Source: Pycnococcus provasolii
Taxonomy: Eukaryota; Chlorophyta; Pseudoscourfieldiophyceae; Pseudoscourfieldiales; Pycnococcaceae
Reading direction: 5' to 3'
NCBI GenBank assembly: GCA_938743325.2
Contig: OW568866.1
Span: 372,001-436,000, forward strand
DNA length: 64,000 nt
The position numbers and the translations under genes are program-made. The notes beneath the pieces were generated by a model, which worked only from the letters and a program-made list of their open reading frames with translations, was not told where the DNA came from and did no database searches. Shown in pieces: positions 48,355-59,891 of this stretch; positions within the stretch are counted from its first letter, which is position 1, and each line of letters opens with the position of its first letter.

Positions 48355-49242
48355 ATGGAACGCAGGTATCCCGCGACTACTGAGGCTCCTGGGAATGGCC
48401 AGACGGCGCACATGAGAGTCCGCGCCGAAAACGAAGCGACACGTGCAGAGCCGGGCGTGAGAATCATAACCACGCCGCCAAAAACAGCACCGCCGAAAAA
48501 CGGCGAGGTGCTCTCGCCAGTCAGCGTGCTCTCGCCGCTCAACAGCCAACCGTCAACGACGGTAACGACGTACTCGCCGCGCATGTCGAACGGCGGAAGC
48601 ATGAGCGCACGGTTCTCGCCGACGTCACAGCGGTATTCGCAAATGACACGCTCAGCGAAGGCAACGACGGCGGAGGTTTGGATATCACCCTACAAAAACA
48701 GACTCGAGGGTCAGATGCACGACTTGTACTTTCGTCAACTAAGGCAAATAGAGGCGAAGATGGCGACGCGAGGGAACGATGTTTCCGTGCCACTGCCGCC
48801 GCGCTCCTCCGTGAGGTGCGGGAGCTCGCCACTGCTCACGTCGCGAGAACGAAGGAGGCTGGCGCCCGACACACGTGCTCTACTCGGCTCGATCGCGAAG
48901 GGAGCCATGGGAAGCTACGGTGGAGTGAACAATGCCAAGAACGACCTGTACTGCGCTCCCGCGGACAAGCCTGGACTTGAATTCCAGACGAGGCCGCCGA
49001 CGTTGGTCCTTAACCGCAGCCCGTGCAAGAGCACGTTGGTTGGGCCAGATCCGTACAATGTACAGCGCACCCTTTACAGCAAGGCTGGTTACTCGCTTGG
49101 CATGCCCGTAAAGGCAGCATCCTGGGAAGGGCTGCACACGTTCTCTCGCGACAATCGTGGGAAAGGTGTCTTCGGGCAATTTTCAGCGCGTGGACTGCCG
49201 CCGACGTACAAGCGCCGTGACCTTAATCTGTTAGAGAGGTGA
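48355..49242 (+). CDS. Unknown basic, Ser/Pro-rich protein
   Basis: 295 residues from the ATG at 48355 (MERRYPATTEAPG); the frame extends upstream but through Cys-rich, non-protein-like sequence. I do not recognise it. The first 110 residues are disordered with SPVSVLSPL and TTYSPRMS, possible Pro-directed kinase sites. The middle has a short helix (MHDLYFRQLRQIEAKM). The end has repeated aromatic/Gly turns: GPDPYNVQRTLYSKAGYSLG, TFSRDNRGKGVFGQF and SARGLPPTYKRRDLNLLER. The last style recalls small microtubule-associated or axonemal proteins, but that is only an impression. Confidence 0.55.
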   Translation: MERRYPATTEAPGNGQTAHMRVRAENEATRAEPGVRIITTPPKTAPPKNGEVLSPVSVLSPLNSQPSTTVTTYSPRMSNGGSMSARFSPTSQRYSQMTRSAKATTAEVWISPYKNRLEGQMHDLYFRQLRQIEAKMATRGNDVSVPLPPRSSVRCGSSPLLTSRERRRLAPDTRALLGSIAKGAMGSYGGVNNAKNDLYCAPADKPGLEFQTRPPTLVLNRSPCKSTLVGPDPYNVQRTLYSKAGYSLGMPVKAASWEGLHTFSRDNRGKGVFGQFSARGLPPTYKRRDLNLLER

Positions 49243-49339
49243 ACCAAAAAAATAAGCACGAAAGGGAGAGAGAGAGAGAGAGAGGATCGGAGGGAGACTG
49301 TGATACGTGTGATTTGTGTTCTGGTTACTTCATTCATTG

Positions 49340-52300
49340 TCACGCATCTATCTGCTCGTGCAATTCCTTGTCTGTGAAGGACATGCACTCACTCACGCTG
49401 CTTATCCTCCGCTCGCCATTCGTGTCGTTCACGATGCTCGTGCTCTCGACGTCGCAAACGGCAAACGCGCTGTCACCCGTCGGCGTTGAAGTGCGTAGCA
49501 GCGTCGTCACCTTCGCGCCGTCCGCCGCCGATGTTTTCTCTCTCGCTTGATTCTTTTTCACCATGAATCTCGAAAATTCAGTCACGTCTGTTATGCCAAG
49601 CATCGGGCCACCGCTGCCATCGTCGTCTGCCCATGTGAGACAACTCGAATCGTCCGTGAGCCGCGTAAACGTGCGTTCTTCGATGTTGCGCAGTTGACTC
49701 TCCTCTGATGACGAAGTGCGGTACATCATCCCGAGAACGAAAGGTGTGATCGTACCACCACGATCAAGACCCCACTGCAACCATCGTGCACCAGATGTAG
49801 TTGTCTGGTTATGCGTGTCAGATGAGGAGGAATTCGATGTGTAGAAGATGTTGCCAGACTGATTCGTCTTGAGTGGAGTGTCGCTTTCCGCATTTTCGAA
49901 TAGGGAGGCTATGACGTCACGAAGATCATCATCGTCAGCATCGATCGTATCGCCTCTCACTCCTCCTCCTGCCCGTTCTGCGGCATCGCGCAATCCATCT
50001 GCACTGAGTGTTGTGCTCTTCATTAGCAAGCGCATAACTTCCTCCGTTGGCAGGATTTCCATGTCCCCGAGCTTCGACGCTGTGGTCGTGGTGCCGATTC
50101 CTCCATCTCGGCCAATATCAAGCCAGAGCACCGGACGAGCAACACGCCTATAGCCCCTCGCCGTTCGACGCAAGGTGCTAAGCAATACGGCGCTGCGGTA
50201 AGCCGAGCGCGGCGAGTCACACCGTGGTGCCCATCGCACCGGCACAATGACCCGGATCCTCGCACCTTGCTTTCGCGATAGAGAGGTATAGGCGGCTGTA
50301 GCTGGGACAGGACTTTGACTCTGCTTCCAATCCATTGCGGTGATGTTAGAGGAGTTGTTCGGCTTGAACACAACGACGAAGTATCCCTTCCACTCAGCCT
50401 CGACCTCGTACAGCGTGATTTCGTCGCGCAATTCGATGCTTGAATTTCCTAACGAGAACGATGGCGCCACCTTCGACGCGGATACCAGCTTGCTGGTCGC
50501 GCCGGCAATCACAAGCCATGCGATGTAGCCACACGACGGCTGAGGCTGCTGCTCGGTGTCGTCGTCGTCATCGCAGAGGCGTTGAGCAGACATTTGATTA
50601 AACCACCGCCGTCGCGTCTTCTCATCACCATGCCCTTCTTCTTCTCCTCCTGCCGTGAGATTGAGGTTCCAGCCAACCCACATCTCAGATCGCGTCGCAA
50701 TTCCACCGACAGCGACTGCGCGCATGTGCCATGATGCGTCAGTGTTATTGTTTTCGGTAATGTAATCGCCGGTGGTGGTGGTGTAGTTGCTGCTTCTGGC
50801 AGGATCGCCACGATCGTCGACTCCTCCTCCTGAAACCCAAGCTTGGATGGTCGATGGGAGGAATCGAAATTCCGCCGATGCGCTGCTCTCCCGAATAAAA
50901 CGGCTCGTCAGGATGTCTGTAGGGCGTTCAACCCATTTCAGATACGCTGCCCACCTTCCAGCAAGTGGCGAGTACCCTTCAATACTCTTCCATGTCGTCA
51001 GATTCGACAGATGCTCTCTCGCTTCGTCCAGTGGCGGCAATCCACCACCAACCTCGTCGCCGTCCGCCACCTCATCAAGTCCGCCCACGTACATGTAGTA
51101 GTATTGGAAATTTTGTACTTCAACCTCGCTAAGAGCCTGAGCACTGCCATCGTCAGTTTGGCTGAGGAGAGGGTAGTACATGCCTAAGCCTGTGCTTCCG
51201 AAGCTGCCCGGACCAGCGACGAAATATGGCAAAGCTGCTTTGTACGCCTCCCACAGTGCCCGTACCTCCTGTGTGTGGTTGAACGCTTGCAAAAGTTTTC
51301 TGAGATTCGAAGGGCTCGCAGCAAGCTCGTTCAATTGGGTTTCGTTCTCACTGTTGAAAATGAGATTCACAGCTTGCTCGACGCTGATCTTCGCATGTTC
51401 TTCTTCTTCTTCTTCCACCTTCGAGGAAATTGATAGTGGTGAACCCCATTCGGAATTGCCGTTGAACCATGCTGCAATGGACCGGGCGATAGTCATGTCT
51501 GCATCGCTTAGGTTCATCTTGACGCCACGTGTGGGATGTTCGAGAAACATCTCGACGCATGCAGGTACGCCGTCCACTCTATCCATTGACGACTTCATTT
51601 GATCAGCTTCTTGCGCGTCTGCGTCGTTGCCATCGCTTTCGTCGTCTTCTTCGTCTTGTTGGTCTTCGTCGTCGTCGTGTGCAGTAGTAGTCAGGGCACC
51701 TGGTATGATCTCGTACTTTTGCGCATCTCCCTCGACAGCGCACCTGCGGTCGTTTGTTCCGGGCAAAGATCCACATAGCCAAGATCCAAGATCCACTTGC
51801 ATTTCCTCCCCCTTCCCCTCGCCAAGTCCCATGTTTGTCTGTGCATTGCGATTGTCTTTCATCTCAAGCGCGATGCATCTAGACAGTGTTGCCCAGAGCT
51901 GTGCTAGCGACGACCTTGGTGATGGCAGCGAACCTTTCTCGATCGCTTCTATGCGGTCGTACGAGTTCTCAAGGTATGGGCGCTGAATAGCGGTGATCTT
52001 GTCGATGTACGCTTGTATCGAATTCGACAGCCGTCCAAAGGCGGAGCAGTTGACAACGGCCATAGTCACTTCACCGGCATCCCACGATGGGCCATTCTCA
52101 CTCTTGGTGGCAAAACTTCGCACGGCTGACACCGCCAACGCGTACGCTTTCTGGTCGTCGTCGTCATTGGTTGACATTGTCGCGAGACGAGCGAGTTGTT
52201 GCACGATACTCACGTAGTCGTGGCCAGCAGCGGGTACGTTAAGTTGCGAGGCAACGATGTACCTTGCGATGTCCACGCCGCACAGCACATCCATCACCTC

Positions 52301-53134
52301 CACCTGAGCCATTCGGCACATATCTAAGATCAGCAAATCCCATCGATGTGCACGCGGGCCCGCTTGGATCGCGTATGCGAAGTCCACTAGAGCCATTTCC
52401 TCCTCGCAATTGCCCATCGTTGCGCAGTGGCCGGCGCCCTCAGGTCTCATGTCGTCAAGCTGTGCTAGCCATCCAGCTCCGTGAGAGCCGATGGATAGAA
52501 CTGTGTGTTCCGCTGGATACGCATCGAGGATGTCGTTTAAGAGGTTTGCCATAGCGATCGGGTCAGCCGTGTTCCTCTCGGACCACATGAATTGGCGTCC
52601 AAATCGCATAGGCGCGACGATGCCCTGCTTGGTGATCTGCACGAGACGCGCGCTAGGACCATTCCAAGTGCCCCTCATCCCTGACGACTCCGGCGCATCC
52701 GGGAAAAGAAGCGCTTCGTCCATGGGCCATGGACATGCCTCGTTGTATCGCCGCGAGCCTGTTTGATCAGAGAGCGCGAGCACGACGATTTGCTCGTCGT
52801 CGTCATTTGTCAGAGACTGCATGCCTCGTACGAGTTCTGCGAGATTCTTTCGACCACTACACATGAGGTTGTTGTCCATCGCTAAGTACGCAACGAACAG
52901 AACCTTCAAGCTGACCGTGCTATTGTTGTTGTTGTTCCCATTCATCACCATCATGCTGCTGCTGCTGCTGTTGTTGTTGTTGGTTGGACCTGGAAGTGCG
53001 GACGACGACGACGACGACGATACCGATTCATAAACGGCATCAGACGCGAGAACGAGAAAGCATGAGGTCCATAACGAAAGCACAAGCACAAGCACAAGCA
53101 CCATAAAGACTTTTTGAAAGACTTTAAGCGCCAT
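49340..53134 (-). CDS. Large secreted clostripain-type (C11) cysteine peptidase-like protein
   Basis: 1264 residues from the ATG at 53134, which opens a strong signal peptide (VFMVLVLVLVLSLWTSCFLV). The C11 core runs from about 55 to 300: VLFVAYLAMDNNL, then LSIGSHGAGW with the catalytic His (near 218), then WDLLILDMCRMAQVEVMDVL with the catalytic Cys (near 271). These match clostripain and gingipain-related enzymes, which cleave after Arg or Lys. The family is mostly bacterial and archaeal. The 900-residue remainder has many N-glycosylation sequons and acidic runs and no recognised domain. A final Cys-containing part lies near the C-terminus; no membrane anchor is evident. Likely secreted or vacuolar. 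Confidence 0.75.
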   Translation of the reverse strand: MALKVFQKVFMVLVLVLVLSLWTSCFLVLASDAVYESVSSSSSSSALPGPTNNNNSSSSSMMVMNGNNNNNSTVSLKVLFVAYLAMDNNLMCSGRKNLAELVRGMQSLTNDDDEQIVVLALSDQTGSRRYNEACPWPMDEALLFPDAPESSGMRGTWNGPSARLVQITKQGIVAPMRFGRQFMWSERNTADPIAMANLLNDILDAYPAEHTVLSIGSHGAGWLAQLDDMRPEGAGHCATMGNCEEEMALVDFAYAIQAGPRAHRWDLLILDMCRMAQVEVMDVLCGVDIARYIVASQLNVPAAGHDYVSIVQQLARLATMSTNDDDDQKAYALAVSAVRSFATKSENGPSWDAGEVTMAVVNCSAFGRLSNSIQAYIDKITAIQRPYLENSYDRIEAIEKGSLPSPRSSLAQLWATLSRCIALEMKDNRNAQTNMGLGEGKGEEMQVDLGSWLCGSLPGTNDRRCAVEGDAQKYEIIPGALTTTAHDDDEDQQDEEDDESDGNDADAQEADQMKSSMDRVDGVPACVEMFLEHPTRGVKMNLSDADMTIARSIAAWFNGNSEWGSPLSISSKVEEEEEEHAKISVEQAVNLIFNSENETQLNELAASPSNLRKLLQAFNHTQEVRALWEAYKAALPYFVAGPGSFGSTGLGMYYPLLSQTDDGSAQALSEVEVQNFQYYYMYVGGLDEVADGDEVGGGLPPLDEAREHLSNLTTWKSIEGYSPLAGRWAAYLKWVERPTDILTSRFIRESSASAEFRFLPSTIQAWVSGGGVDDRGDPARSSNYTTTTGDYITENNNTDASWHMRAVAVGGIATRSEMWVGWNLNLTAGGEEEGHGDEKTRRRWFNQMSAQRLCDDDDDTEQQPQPSCGYIAWLVIAGATSKLVSASKVAPSFSLGNSSIELRDEITLYEVEAEWKGYFVVVFKPNNSSNITAMDWKQSQSPVPATAAYTSLSRKQGARIRVIVPVRWAPRCDSPRSAYRSAVLLSTLRRTARGYRRVARPVLWLDIGRDGGIGTTTTASKLGDMEILPTEEVMRLLMKSTTLSADGLRDAAERAGGGVRGDTIDADDDDLRDVIASLFENAESDTPLKTNQSGNIFYTSNSSSSDTHNQTTTSGARWLQWGLDRGGTITPFVLGMMYRTSSSEESQLRNIEERTFTRLTDDSSCLTWADDDGSGGPMLGITDVTEFSRFMVKKNQAREKTSAADGAKVTTLLRTSTPTGDSAFAVCDVESTSIVNDTNGERRISSVSECMSFTDKELHEQIDA

Positions 53135-53433
53135 TGAATTGCATTGATCAAACAAACTCACAATCAAGTCAGATCAATTGTCACGAAAAGAAAGAAGCAG
53201 GAGGAAGCAGGAGCAAAGCAGGCCGGGACCGGGGGATTGGGAGGAAGAAATCGGAAGAAATCGCAATCCCTGAAAGTTATTAATTAGGGGTTAGATTTGA
53301 ACCCGAAACCACATTCCGACGGAACCACCTATCCCAATACCGTTCTCGTTCTCGAAATCGACTTCAGATCGGTTTGACCAGCAGCCATTCATATTCATTC
53401 TTCGAAGTACCCTGTTGTACGTCAAAATAGAAT

Positions 53434-55197
53434 ATGCCTGAGGCGCCTGCTCGCGGCGGATCAGGATCAAGAGGAGGCGCTGGTACTGGTGGTACTGCTG
53501 GCGCCGCCGCATCTGGCAGCGTTCAGCCATCAGCCTCACACCTGCCTCATAAGGTCAAGCCACGCGACGCATCTTCGCGCGCTGCTCGGGTGCGCACATT
53601 CGAGGACCTCCACCAGGATGCCACGAACGCCAATCCCTCTGCGCTCGGGGATGTGGCAAAGAACGCCCCGCCCTCCACCTCGTCAGATGCCGCTGCTGCC
53701 GCCTCACTGCCTCGCGCGTTATCACTCAACCTGCGTGCCGTACACATGACGTCGTTCGCTGCGCCGGCTCCCGCAACAAACACAGCACACAAACGAACGA
53801 AGTACGCCGACGGAGCCAGTATGCAAAATAATATGGACGACGAAGAACGACGCGTAACGCCGTCGGGACGGAAAAACTCCGCCGATCAGCTTGCAGCCAG
53901 CTTCCCGCTCGACTGGATTCCAAGCAAACGAGTCGCCTTCGTCAGCGGCAAACCTATGCCTAACGGAAAGCCAGAAGAAAGGGCGGCACTGGCTGTCGCA
54001 AACGCGTGCGCACCGGCAAGGTGGAGCGGCATCTCCGGTGCCGCCGACTTCACCGCCGACGACGAGGCGAGCCAGCTTGCGAAGGCGCTCACCACCTTCG
54101 TGTACCCAGACCGCCCTTGGCCAACTACCGTGCTCGTCGCGCTCGAAAGATCTGCGCGGCAGCACAGCGTGTCGTCAGCAAGAATGGCGGACACGCCGTC
54201 GCCGTCCACAACGCCCGGCAGTCGAGGTGCAGGTGACGAGGCGGCGGAGGCGATCGCAGCTAGGCTTTCCGCGTTCACCGACGCCACGAGGAGTCTTCTG
54301 CGCCTCTTGGAAACCAAGCAGTGTCCCGTTTTCTACGCTATCGCGCCGGAGCTCGCCGTGTGCTTTCACATGCCAGGGATGTTCGGTACGGACGCGAAAG
54401 GAGGAGGGGAGGCATTCGGGGCAGTGCTGTCGCCCACGACGCGTGGACTACGCGCGCAGCTGACAAGCGCGGGAATCGCGTATGTGCCCATGGACAGCCG
54501 CGCATCGTCGTCATCCGCGGCTGCGGAGCCGCCGGCGGCGTTTGATGAGGAGGATGAAGCAATTGACAAGGCATTGAATGGCGGCGACACGCTCGGAGCC
54601 CTCAGGGATCATCGATCCGCGGTGTACGTGCAAGGCTTGCCGACGGTAAGCCTGCTCGTCGACCTGCTCGTTGGCGGTGCAGGTGCACCTGCAAATAGTC
54701 TCTCGCCGCCCGTTTTCCGCGGTGCGGGAACGAGCGCGGGTGGCGCAACCACGCCGGACGATGTGCCCACGCTTCACGCCCCCGTTCCCTTTGCGAATGC
54801 GACGTGGCGCTCCGTTCCGCTCACACCGGAGTCGGTTGCTCAGTCGACGCGCACGCTTCGTCTCGGCGGCGAGGGTGGCACGTCGGTTGTGCCTCCGTGG
54901 ACAACGTCGGCCGTGTTCCGCGTGCTTGAGCGACGGGCAGAGAGCGAGCAGGCAAGCCTCTCTGCGACGCTTGACCCTCCGGACGGCGCCGTGCGCATGC
55001 TGCGCTTCGACATTCCCAGTGCATCGCGCGACTGGTTCTCTCCACCTGCGTGTGATTCAACCGACGCACGACTCGCGCAGAATTGGCGCATTCCCGCTGC
55101 GCCGCGAGGCGTGTATCGCGTGACGCGTGTGGCAGATCAGCCGAAGGAAGCTGACGAGGATGGAAAAGCGGCGGCGTACCAGGTGAGGTGGTCGTGA
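53434..55197 (+). CDS. DONSON: DONSON replication-fork protein
   Basis: 587 residues. The first 150 are disordered. The conserved part starts at FPLDWIPSKRVAFVSG (about 158), continues with LTTFVYPDRPWP and LLRLLETKQCPVFYAIAPEL, and peaks at FGAVLSPTTRGLRAQLTSAG (near 331), the diagnostic DONSON block (LISPTTRGLRE in animals). It goes on with HRSAVYVQGLPTVSLLVDLL, like VLVKGINTFKLLNFL. In animals DONSON helps load GINS/CDC45 onto MCM at origins and protects forks; plants and algae have homologues. Poly-Ala/Ser loops enlarge the middle. The start at 53434 is the first ATG. Confidence 0.88.
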   Translation: MPEAPARGGSGSRGGAGTGGTAGAAASGSVQPSASHLPHKVKPRDASSRAARVRTFEDLHQDATNANPSALGDVAKNAPPSTSSDAAAAASLPRALSLNLRAVHMTSFAAPAPATNTAHKRTKYADGASMQNNMDDEERRVTPSGRKNSADQLAASFPLDWIPSKRVAFVSGKPMPNGKPEERAALAVANACAPARWSGISGAADFTADDEASQLAKALTTFVYPDRPWPTTVLVALERSARQHSVSSARMADTPSPSTTPGSRGAGDEAAEAIAARLSAFTDATRSLLRLLETKQCPVFYAIAPELAVCFHMPGMFGTDAKGGGEAFGAVLSPTTRGLRAQLTSAGIAYVPMDSRASSSSAAAEPPAAFDEEDEAIDKALNGGDTLGALRDHRSAVYVQGLPTVSLLVDLLVGGAGAPANSLSPPVFRGAGTSAGGATTPDDVPTLHAPVPFANATWRSVPLTPESVAQSTRTLRLGGEGGTSVVPPWTTSAVFRVLERRAESEQASLSATLDPPDGAVRMLRFDIPSASRDWFSPPACDSTDARLAQNWRIPAAPRGVYRVTRVADQPKEADEDGKAAAYQVRWS

Positions 55198-55422
55198 GAC
55201 GTACCTCATACCAGGTGATGACGCCCTGTAACAGCTAGTTGGTACAAAGCAACATGTAGGCGGCTGGGTTTGGCCGGGGAAGGGGACTCTCTCTCCACCC
55301 CTCAACCTCAAGGAGAGAGTGCAAGAAAAAGTTGAGATCTGACGCACTTGGAAAACGCCACCTCCAAGAAGAGAACCTGCGCTTTTTTCTCCTTCACTCT
55401 CGCGCTCCCTCCGCAAACAATC

Positions 55423-56814
55423 ATGTCGTCCACGTCGAGTTACGAGTGTGCTATTTGCCTCCACCGCTACCAGTCCCCGACGCTGATACCCACGTGCGGA
55501 CACACGTTCTGCGCGTCGTGCGTCGCCTCCCTGCCCACAGACCGACTGCGATCAACAGCCTCCTGCCCGCTGTGCAGAAACCGCTTCGACGTGCGAGCGT
55601 GCGTGCCGAACTACGCATTAGCCGCGGCGCTGGAAAGCGAAGCGCACGGCGAACCAGCCTCACCGAGGCCGTCAGCGCCGCCGCTGGAGACGATGCAATT
55701 CACCACACACGCGCCGAACGTGCCTCGCGCGTCGCAGAGTAGTGCTGTGCAAAGATTGCGCTCACTAGGCTTCCCTGCGGGCCTTGCTCGTCTTGTGACT
55801 GATGCCGACAGCCGTGTGGGCTTGCGTCTGTTCATTTTGGACAACTCAGGATCCACGGGAGAGATGGACGGCAACAAGCTCACTGCTGAGTACGGGACGC
55901 TTAAGATGAAAGCGTGTTCGCGTTGGGATGAAATCAAGGCTATGGCCGTGTTACAGGCACGCGTCGCCGTCGCCGTCGGAGTGCCAGCCGAGTTTCACTT
56001 GCTGAATCCGCTTGGCGGTAACCGATCCTCGAGCCTTTCGGAGGGCGACGGGTTCGTTCGCGTGCACGACGAGGAGTCGTTCTCGAGGTTTAACTCCATG
56101 CTTGCGGCGTCGTCTCCGAGAGGCGTCACACCTCTTGCGGACAGCCTGAGGGGTATTCGACGTCGCCTCGACGCTGAGACGGAACGTCTTCGTGGAAAAC
56201 AGGTGTTTTTGACAATCGCCACGGATGGGCTGCCAACCTCCGCAACGTCGGGACATTCGGATGTGAGAGCAAGGGACGACATGGTCAGCGAGCTGCGTGC
56301 TCTATCCGTACACTTTGGCGTGCAGCTCGTGATCCGCCTTTGCACTGACGACAACGACGTCGTGGACTTCTTCGGGAAGCTCGACGCGGAGACGGAGCTG
56401 TCGATGGATGTGCTGGATGACTTTAAGAGTGAAGCACAGGAGGTTCGCAGGTGCGGAAATGGGTGGCTGACGTACGCGCCTGCAGTACACACCGTGCGCG
56501 AGGGTGGGACTTGCATTAAGCTGCTTGATTTGCTTGACGAACGCGCCTTAAATGTGCACGAGACTGCGGCTCTTGTTGAATTGCTGTTTGGCGTTGACGC
56601 AAGCACGGGCGTCGACATCCCGCTCGCGCTTGACTACACGTCAGACCTCGGCGCATACTGCGACGAGGTGAAGCGTCGCGCGGATCTTCTCGGGACGTAC
56701 TACAACCCGTTGAGCGGTCGCTGCGAACCGCTGGTGAACGTCGGCGCGTTGAGGAAGGCTTTGACTCCGCGCGGCGTGCTGGGCAAGGCTTTTGGGTACT
56801 TGTTCGGCATGTAA
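55423..56814 (+). CDS. RING finger plus vWA domain protein, probable E3 ubiquitin ligase
   Basis: 463 residues from the ATG at 55423. The C3HC4 RING is at about 9-52: CAICLHRYQS, CGHTFCASC and CPLCRNRF. The vWA domain begins RLFILDNSGSTGEMDG (about 134), giving the MIDAS pattern DNSGST, with TPLADSLRGI and VFLTIATDGLPT as the later metal-site and core strands. A RING directly followed by a vWA fold recalls Copine/RGLG-type ligases, though RGLG proteins have the reverse order. Likely a cytosolic E3. It follows DONSON on the same strand by 225 bp. Confidence 0.85.
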   Translation: MSSTSSYECAICLHRYQSPTLIPTCGHTFCASCVASLPTDRLRSTASCPLCRNRFDVRACVPNYALAAALESEAHGEPASPRPSAPPLETMQFTTHAPNVPRASQSSAVQRLRSLGFPAGLARLVTDADSRVGLRLFILDNSGSTGEMDGNKLTAEYGTLKMKACSRWDEIKAMAVLQARVAVAVGVPAEFHLLNPLGGNRSSSLSEGDGFVRVHDEESFSRFNSMLAASSPRGVTPLADSLRGIRRRLDAETERLRGKQVFLTIATDGLPTSATSGHSDVRARDDMVSELRALSVHFGVQLVIRLCTDDNDVVDFFGKLDAETELSMDVLDDFKSEAQEVRRCGNGWLTYAPAVHTVREGGTCIKLLDLLDERALNVHETAALVELLFGVDASTGVDIPLALDYTSDLGAYCDEVKRRADLLGTYYNPLSGRCEPLVNVGALRKALTPRGVLGKAFGYLFGM

Positions 56815-57194
56815 ATTTTTAACTAACTTAAGAACTACGTAAAAGAAAAAGCGGTACAGTAATTTAACTATCTAGGTATTTACAAGAAGTAAATATACAT
56901 GGCAGGTATTACTACCACCACCACCACCACCACCACCACCACCACCACCACCACCACCACCACCACCACCACCACCACCCGGACGAGGAAGCTTCGCACT
57001 TGTGACCCGTTACCACTAAGGTAGACTAATGACGTGCTGCGTGCTTCGCATGGCGTGCTCTCGAGAACCCGAACAACCTAACCCGAACCCGAACCCAACC
57101 CCGAATCAAACCCCGAGCGAAGGAATGGGGTTTTATTCTGCTCTGCTCTCTGCTCTCTCTGCTCCCGGGCAGCCGGGGTGTTCTCCGGGGACCA

Positions 57195-57229
<35 letters not shown>

Positions 57230-57306
57230 CTCAGCCCCAGGGGGCAAAGCAGGCGTTCATTCTCGTTTTTTTCCTACGAGTAGGGTAGCTCCTTGAAGAG
57301 TCAGTC
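56815..57306. other. Spacer with microsatellites upstream of the RBR gene
   Basis: Contains (CAC)n at 56914-56979, degenerate telomere-like words (cctaacccgaacccgaaccc) at 57067-57113 and a 31-base G run at 57196-57226. It should contain the RBR promoter and leader; no gene seen. Confidence 0.6.
56914..56979. repeat. (CAC)n microsatellite
   Basis: About 22 perfect triplets. Confidence 0.95.
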
Positions 57307-57335
57307 ATGGCGTCTCCTCCTCCTGCTGCTGCTGG

Positions 57336-57367
<32 letters not shown>

Positions 57368-59859
57368 ATGCTGCTGCTGCTGGTGAATTACCCTTGGTTG
57401 GCACGAAGCGTTCGCGCTCACACCTCCTCCTGGACTTGGAGGACTCCTCCTTGTCCTTGGAGGATCCGTCCTCGTTGTTGGATCCAAGCTTACCTACAGC
57501 TGCGTTGCTGGCCTCTAATCATCGTCCGCGTGAGACCGGTATTTTGCTGAATCCCAGCAATTCTAATGAATGTCTCTTGACTTCCGCCGCCGCCGCCGCC
57601 GCCGCTGCTGCTGCTGACGATGACGACGACTTTGATGTTGATGAGAACAATGTCAGTCAACTCAACGTCGACGATGACGACAACGTGGACAACGACGATG
57701 ACATGTTGTTTGAAGATGGTATCGTCGAGCACGCACTCACGGAAGACAACGACGCGGACCGACCGCCATCCCTAGCCATGACGCGCGAACACCTCGAAAC
57801 TGAAAAGAAGGAAGAAGTCGAGCGACTTGCGACCATAATCACGTCCGAAGTTGTGGCGACGCTGGAAAGGCAGGGCATGCCCGCAGAACTCGCGGTGACC
57901 ATCGCCGACAAGAATAGGGAGTACACCAGAGAAGTGGCATACGAGCAGCTTCTCAAGAGCAACTGGACTAATCCAGGTGCAAGCAACGTGGATCCCATCG
58001 TCGACGCCGTCGTCAAGAGAACGCTTGAGGAGACGAAAGACGCAGTTGTGACGGCGGAGACGACAAGCACGCACGCAGGTTCCTCTGGCGACGCAGCCGC
58101 AGCCGCAGCCGCATACTCCGCAGCCGCAGCGTACACCTGCCCAATATGCTATGAAGTCTTGCCCAAGGAAGACATCTTCCACATCTTCCGGTGCGACCAT
58201 ACGATGTGCCGAATGTGCGCTGCTGCACACGCAGAAGTGCGAGTGAATGACATCCTCTCCGGCGCGCAGAACGAAACGGGCCACGGCGGCGGTGATCACG
58301 CACGACTCAGCGACGTGAACAACACCGCGGTGGCTTGCCCGTTCAACTGCTCTTTAGGCTCGTTCACGAACACGCAGCTGCACGAACTTCTACCAGCTCG
58401 TTTGTACGAGCACCTCGTTCGACGACGCAGGGAGGCACCCACACCCAATACAGTGCACTGCGCAACTCCAGATTGCCCATGCTACATTCGCGTGGTGCGA
58501 TCATCAAATAGCGAAGACAGCTGTTCCGCTGTGCGATGCCCGATGTGTCGCATGGAGACATGCACACGCTGCAACGAACAGGCGCACGCTCCAGCGTCGT
58601 GCAGGGCTAGGTCGCTCGCCACCAAGATTCTTCAGGAGGTTGACGAGGCACGCAGAAACGGCGAAGCAACGCTGCGACGGGCTGAGGCGCGCGTGGCAAC
58701 GGTGGCTCAGCGTGTCTTCGAAATAGCTGAGCAGCACCGAAGCGCTGTCCAACTGCTGGAGTGTGTGCTTGGCGCGCATGGCAGAGATGCTCGTGTGGCT
58801 GCAGTGAATTTTGAGCAGGCAATGCTGCACCTGCGGGGTGAGGTTACACCGCCTCCTCAGGTACAAGCGGTACCCGAGGAGGCACGTGAAGGTCAGCAGC
58901 AGGAGCAGCCTCAAACTCAACAACACGAGACTGAGCAACCTCAGCAGCTCGAGCAACCTCAGCCACAGCACGTCGAACAGCCCGAGCAGGAAGTGGGGAC
59001 CAGAATTGTTGAGCTAGGCAACATCAATGATCGTCCAGGTGCAGGAGCAGGAGCAGGTGCAGGTGCAGGTGCTGGCAATGGGCCCAACCAACAACCTGGC
59101 AATGGTGAACAACAACAGCCACGGCGAGACGGCGGCGGCGGCGGCGGCGGTGCGGAGCAGGTTGCTGCAGCGCGTGCGTTTGCTGAGATGATTCTCTCAA
59201 TTGCACCACAGCGAATGAGCCCAGGGGAGGTGGCTACGACACTTACGAACTTGCTTGAATCGTGGGATGGTATCGAGGCAGCAATTTCCGCAAATCAGAG
59301 CGGCCTAATGCCCGACTGGGAAGCACTCTTTGACATGTCAGCAACGCGCCTTTTTGCGCACGTGGCAGATCTTGAGGCGACGATGCAGGAAGGGACTCGT
59401 GCCGCAGAAACGGCGGCGGCTTCCGCCTCAGCCACAGATTCTGATCAGGGAGGTGATGCCATCATGCAGCAGGTCACACCCGCTTCAACCACACAACAGG
59501 CTAAGACGGCGGCGGAGGCAGATGCACGACGGGATTACGTGGCGGAGCATTGCCTAGACTGTCCCAAATGCTTTCGTCAAATTGAGAAGACGGGTGGCTG
59601 CGATCACATGACTTGCTACCATCCTGGGTGCAGATTTCACTTCTGCTGGCGCTGCATGGGTGAATGGAAGGACTACAGGCACAAATGCCCAGACATGCAG
59701 GGACGAGAAGAGCCTCAGCCTCAGATGCCTGCTGCTGACGAGGTTGGAAGAACGGCAGCGACTATGCCGCCGCCGCCGCTGCCCGCGACGGAAGTAGAGA
59801 CGAGAGTTATTGTGCTAGGCAACATCAATGATCGTCCAGGTGCGGGTGCGGGTGCGGGT

Positions 59860-59891
<32 letters not shown>

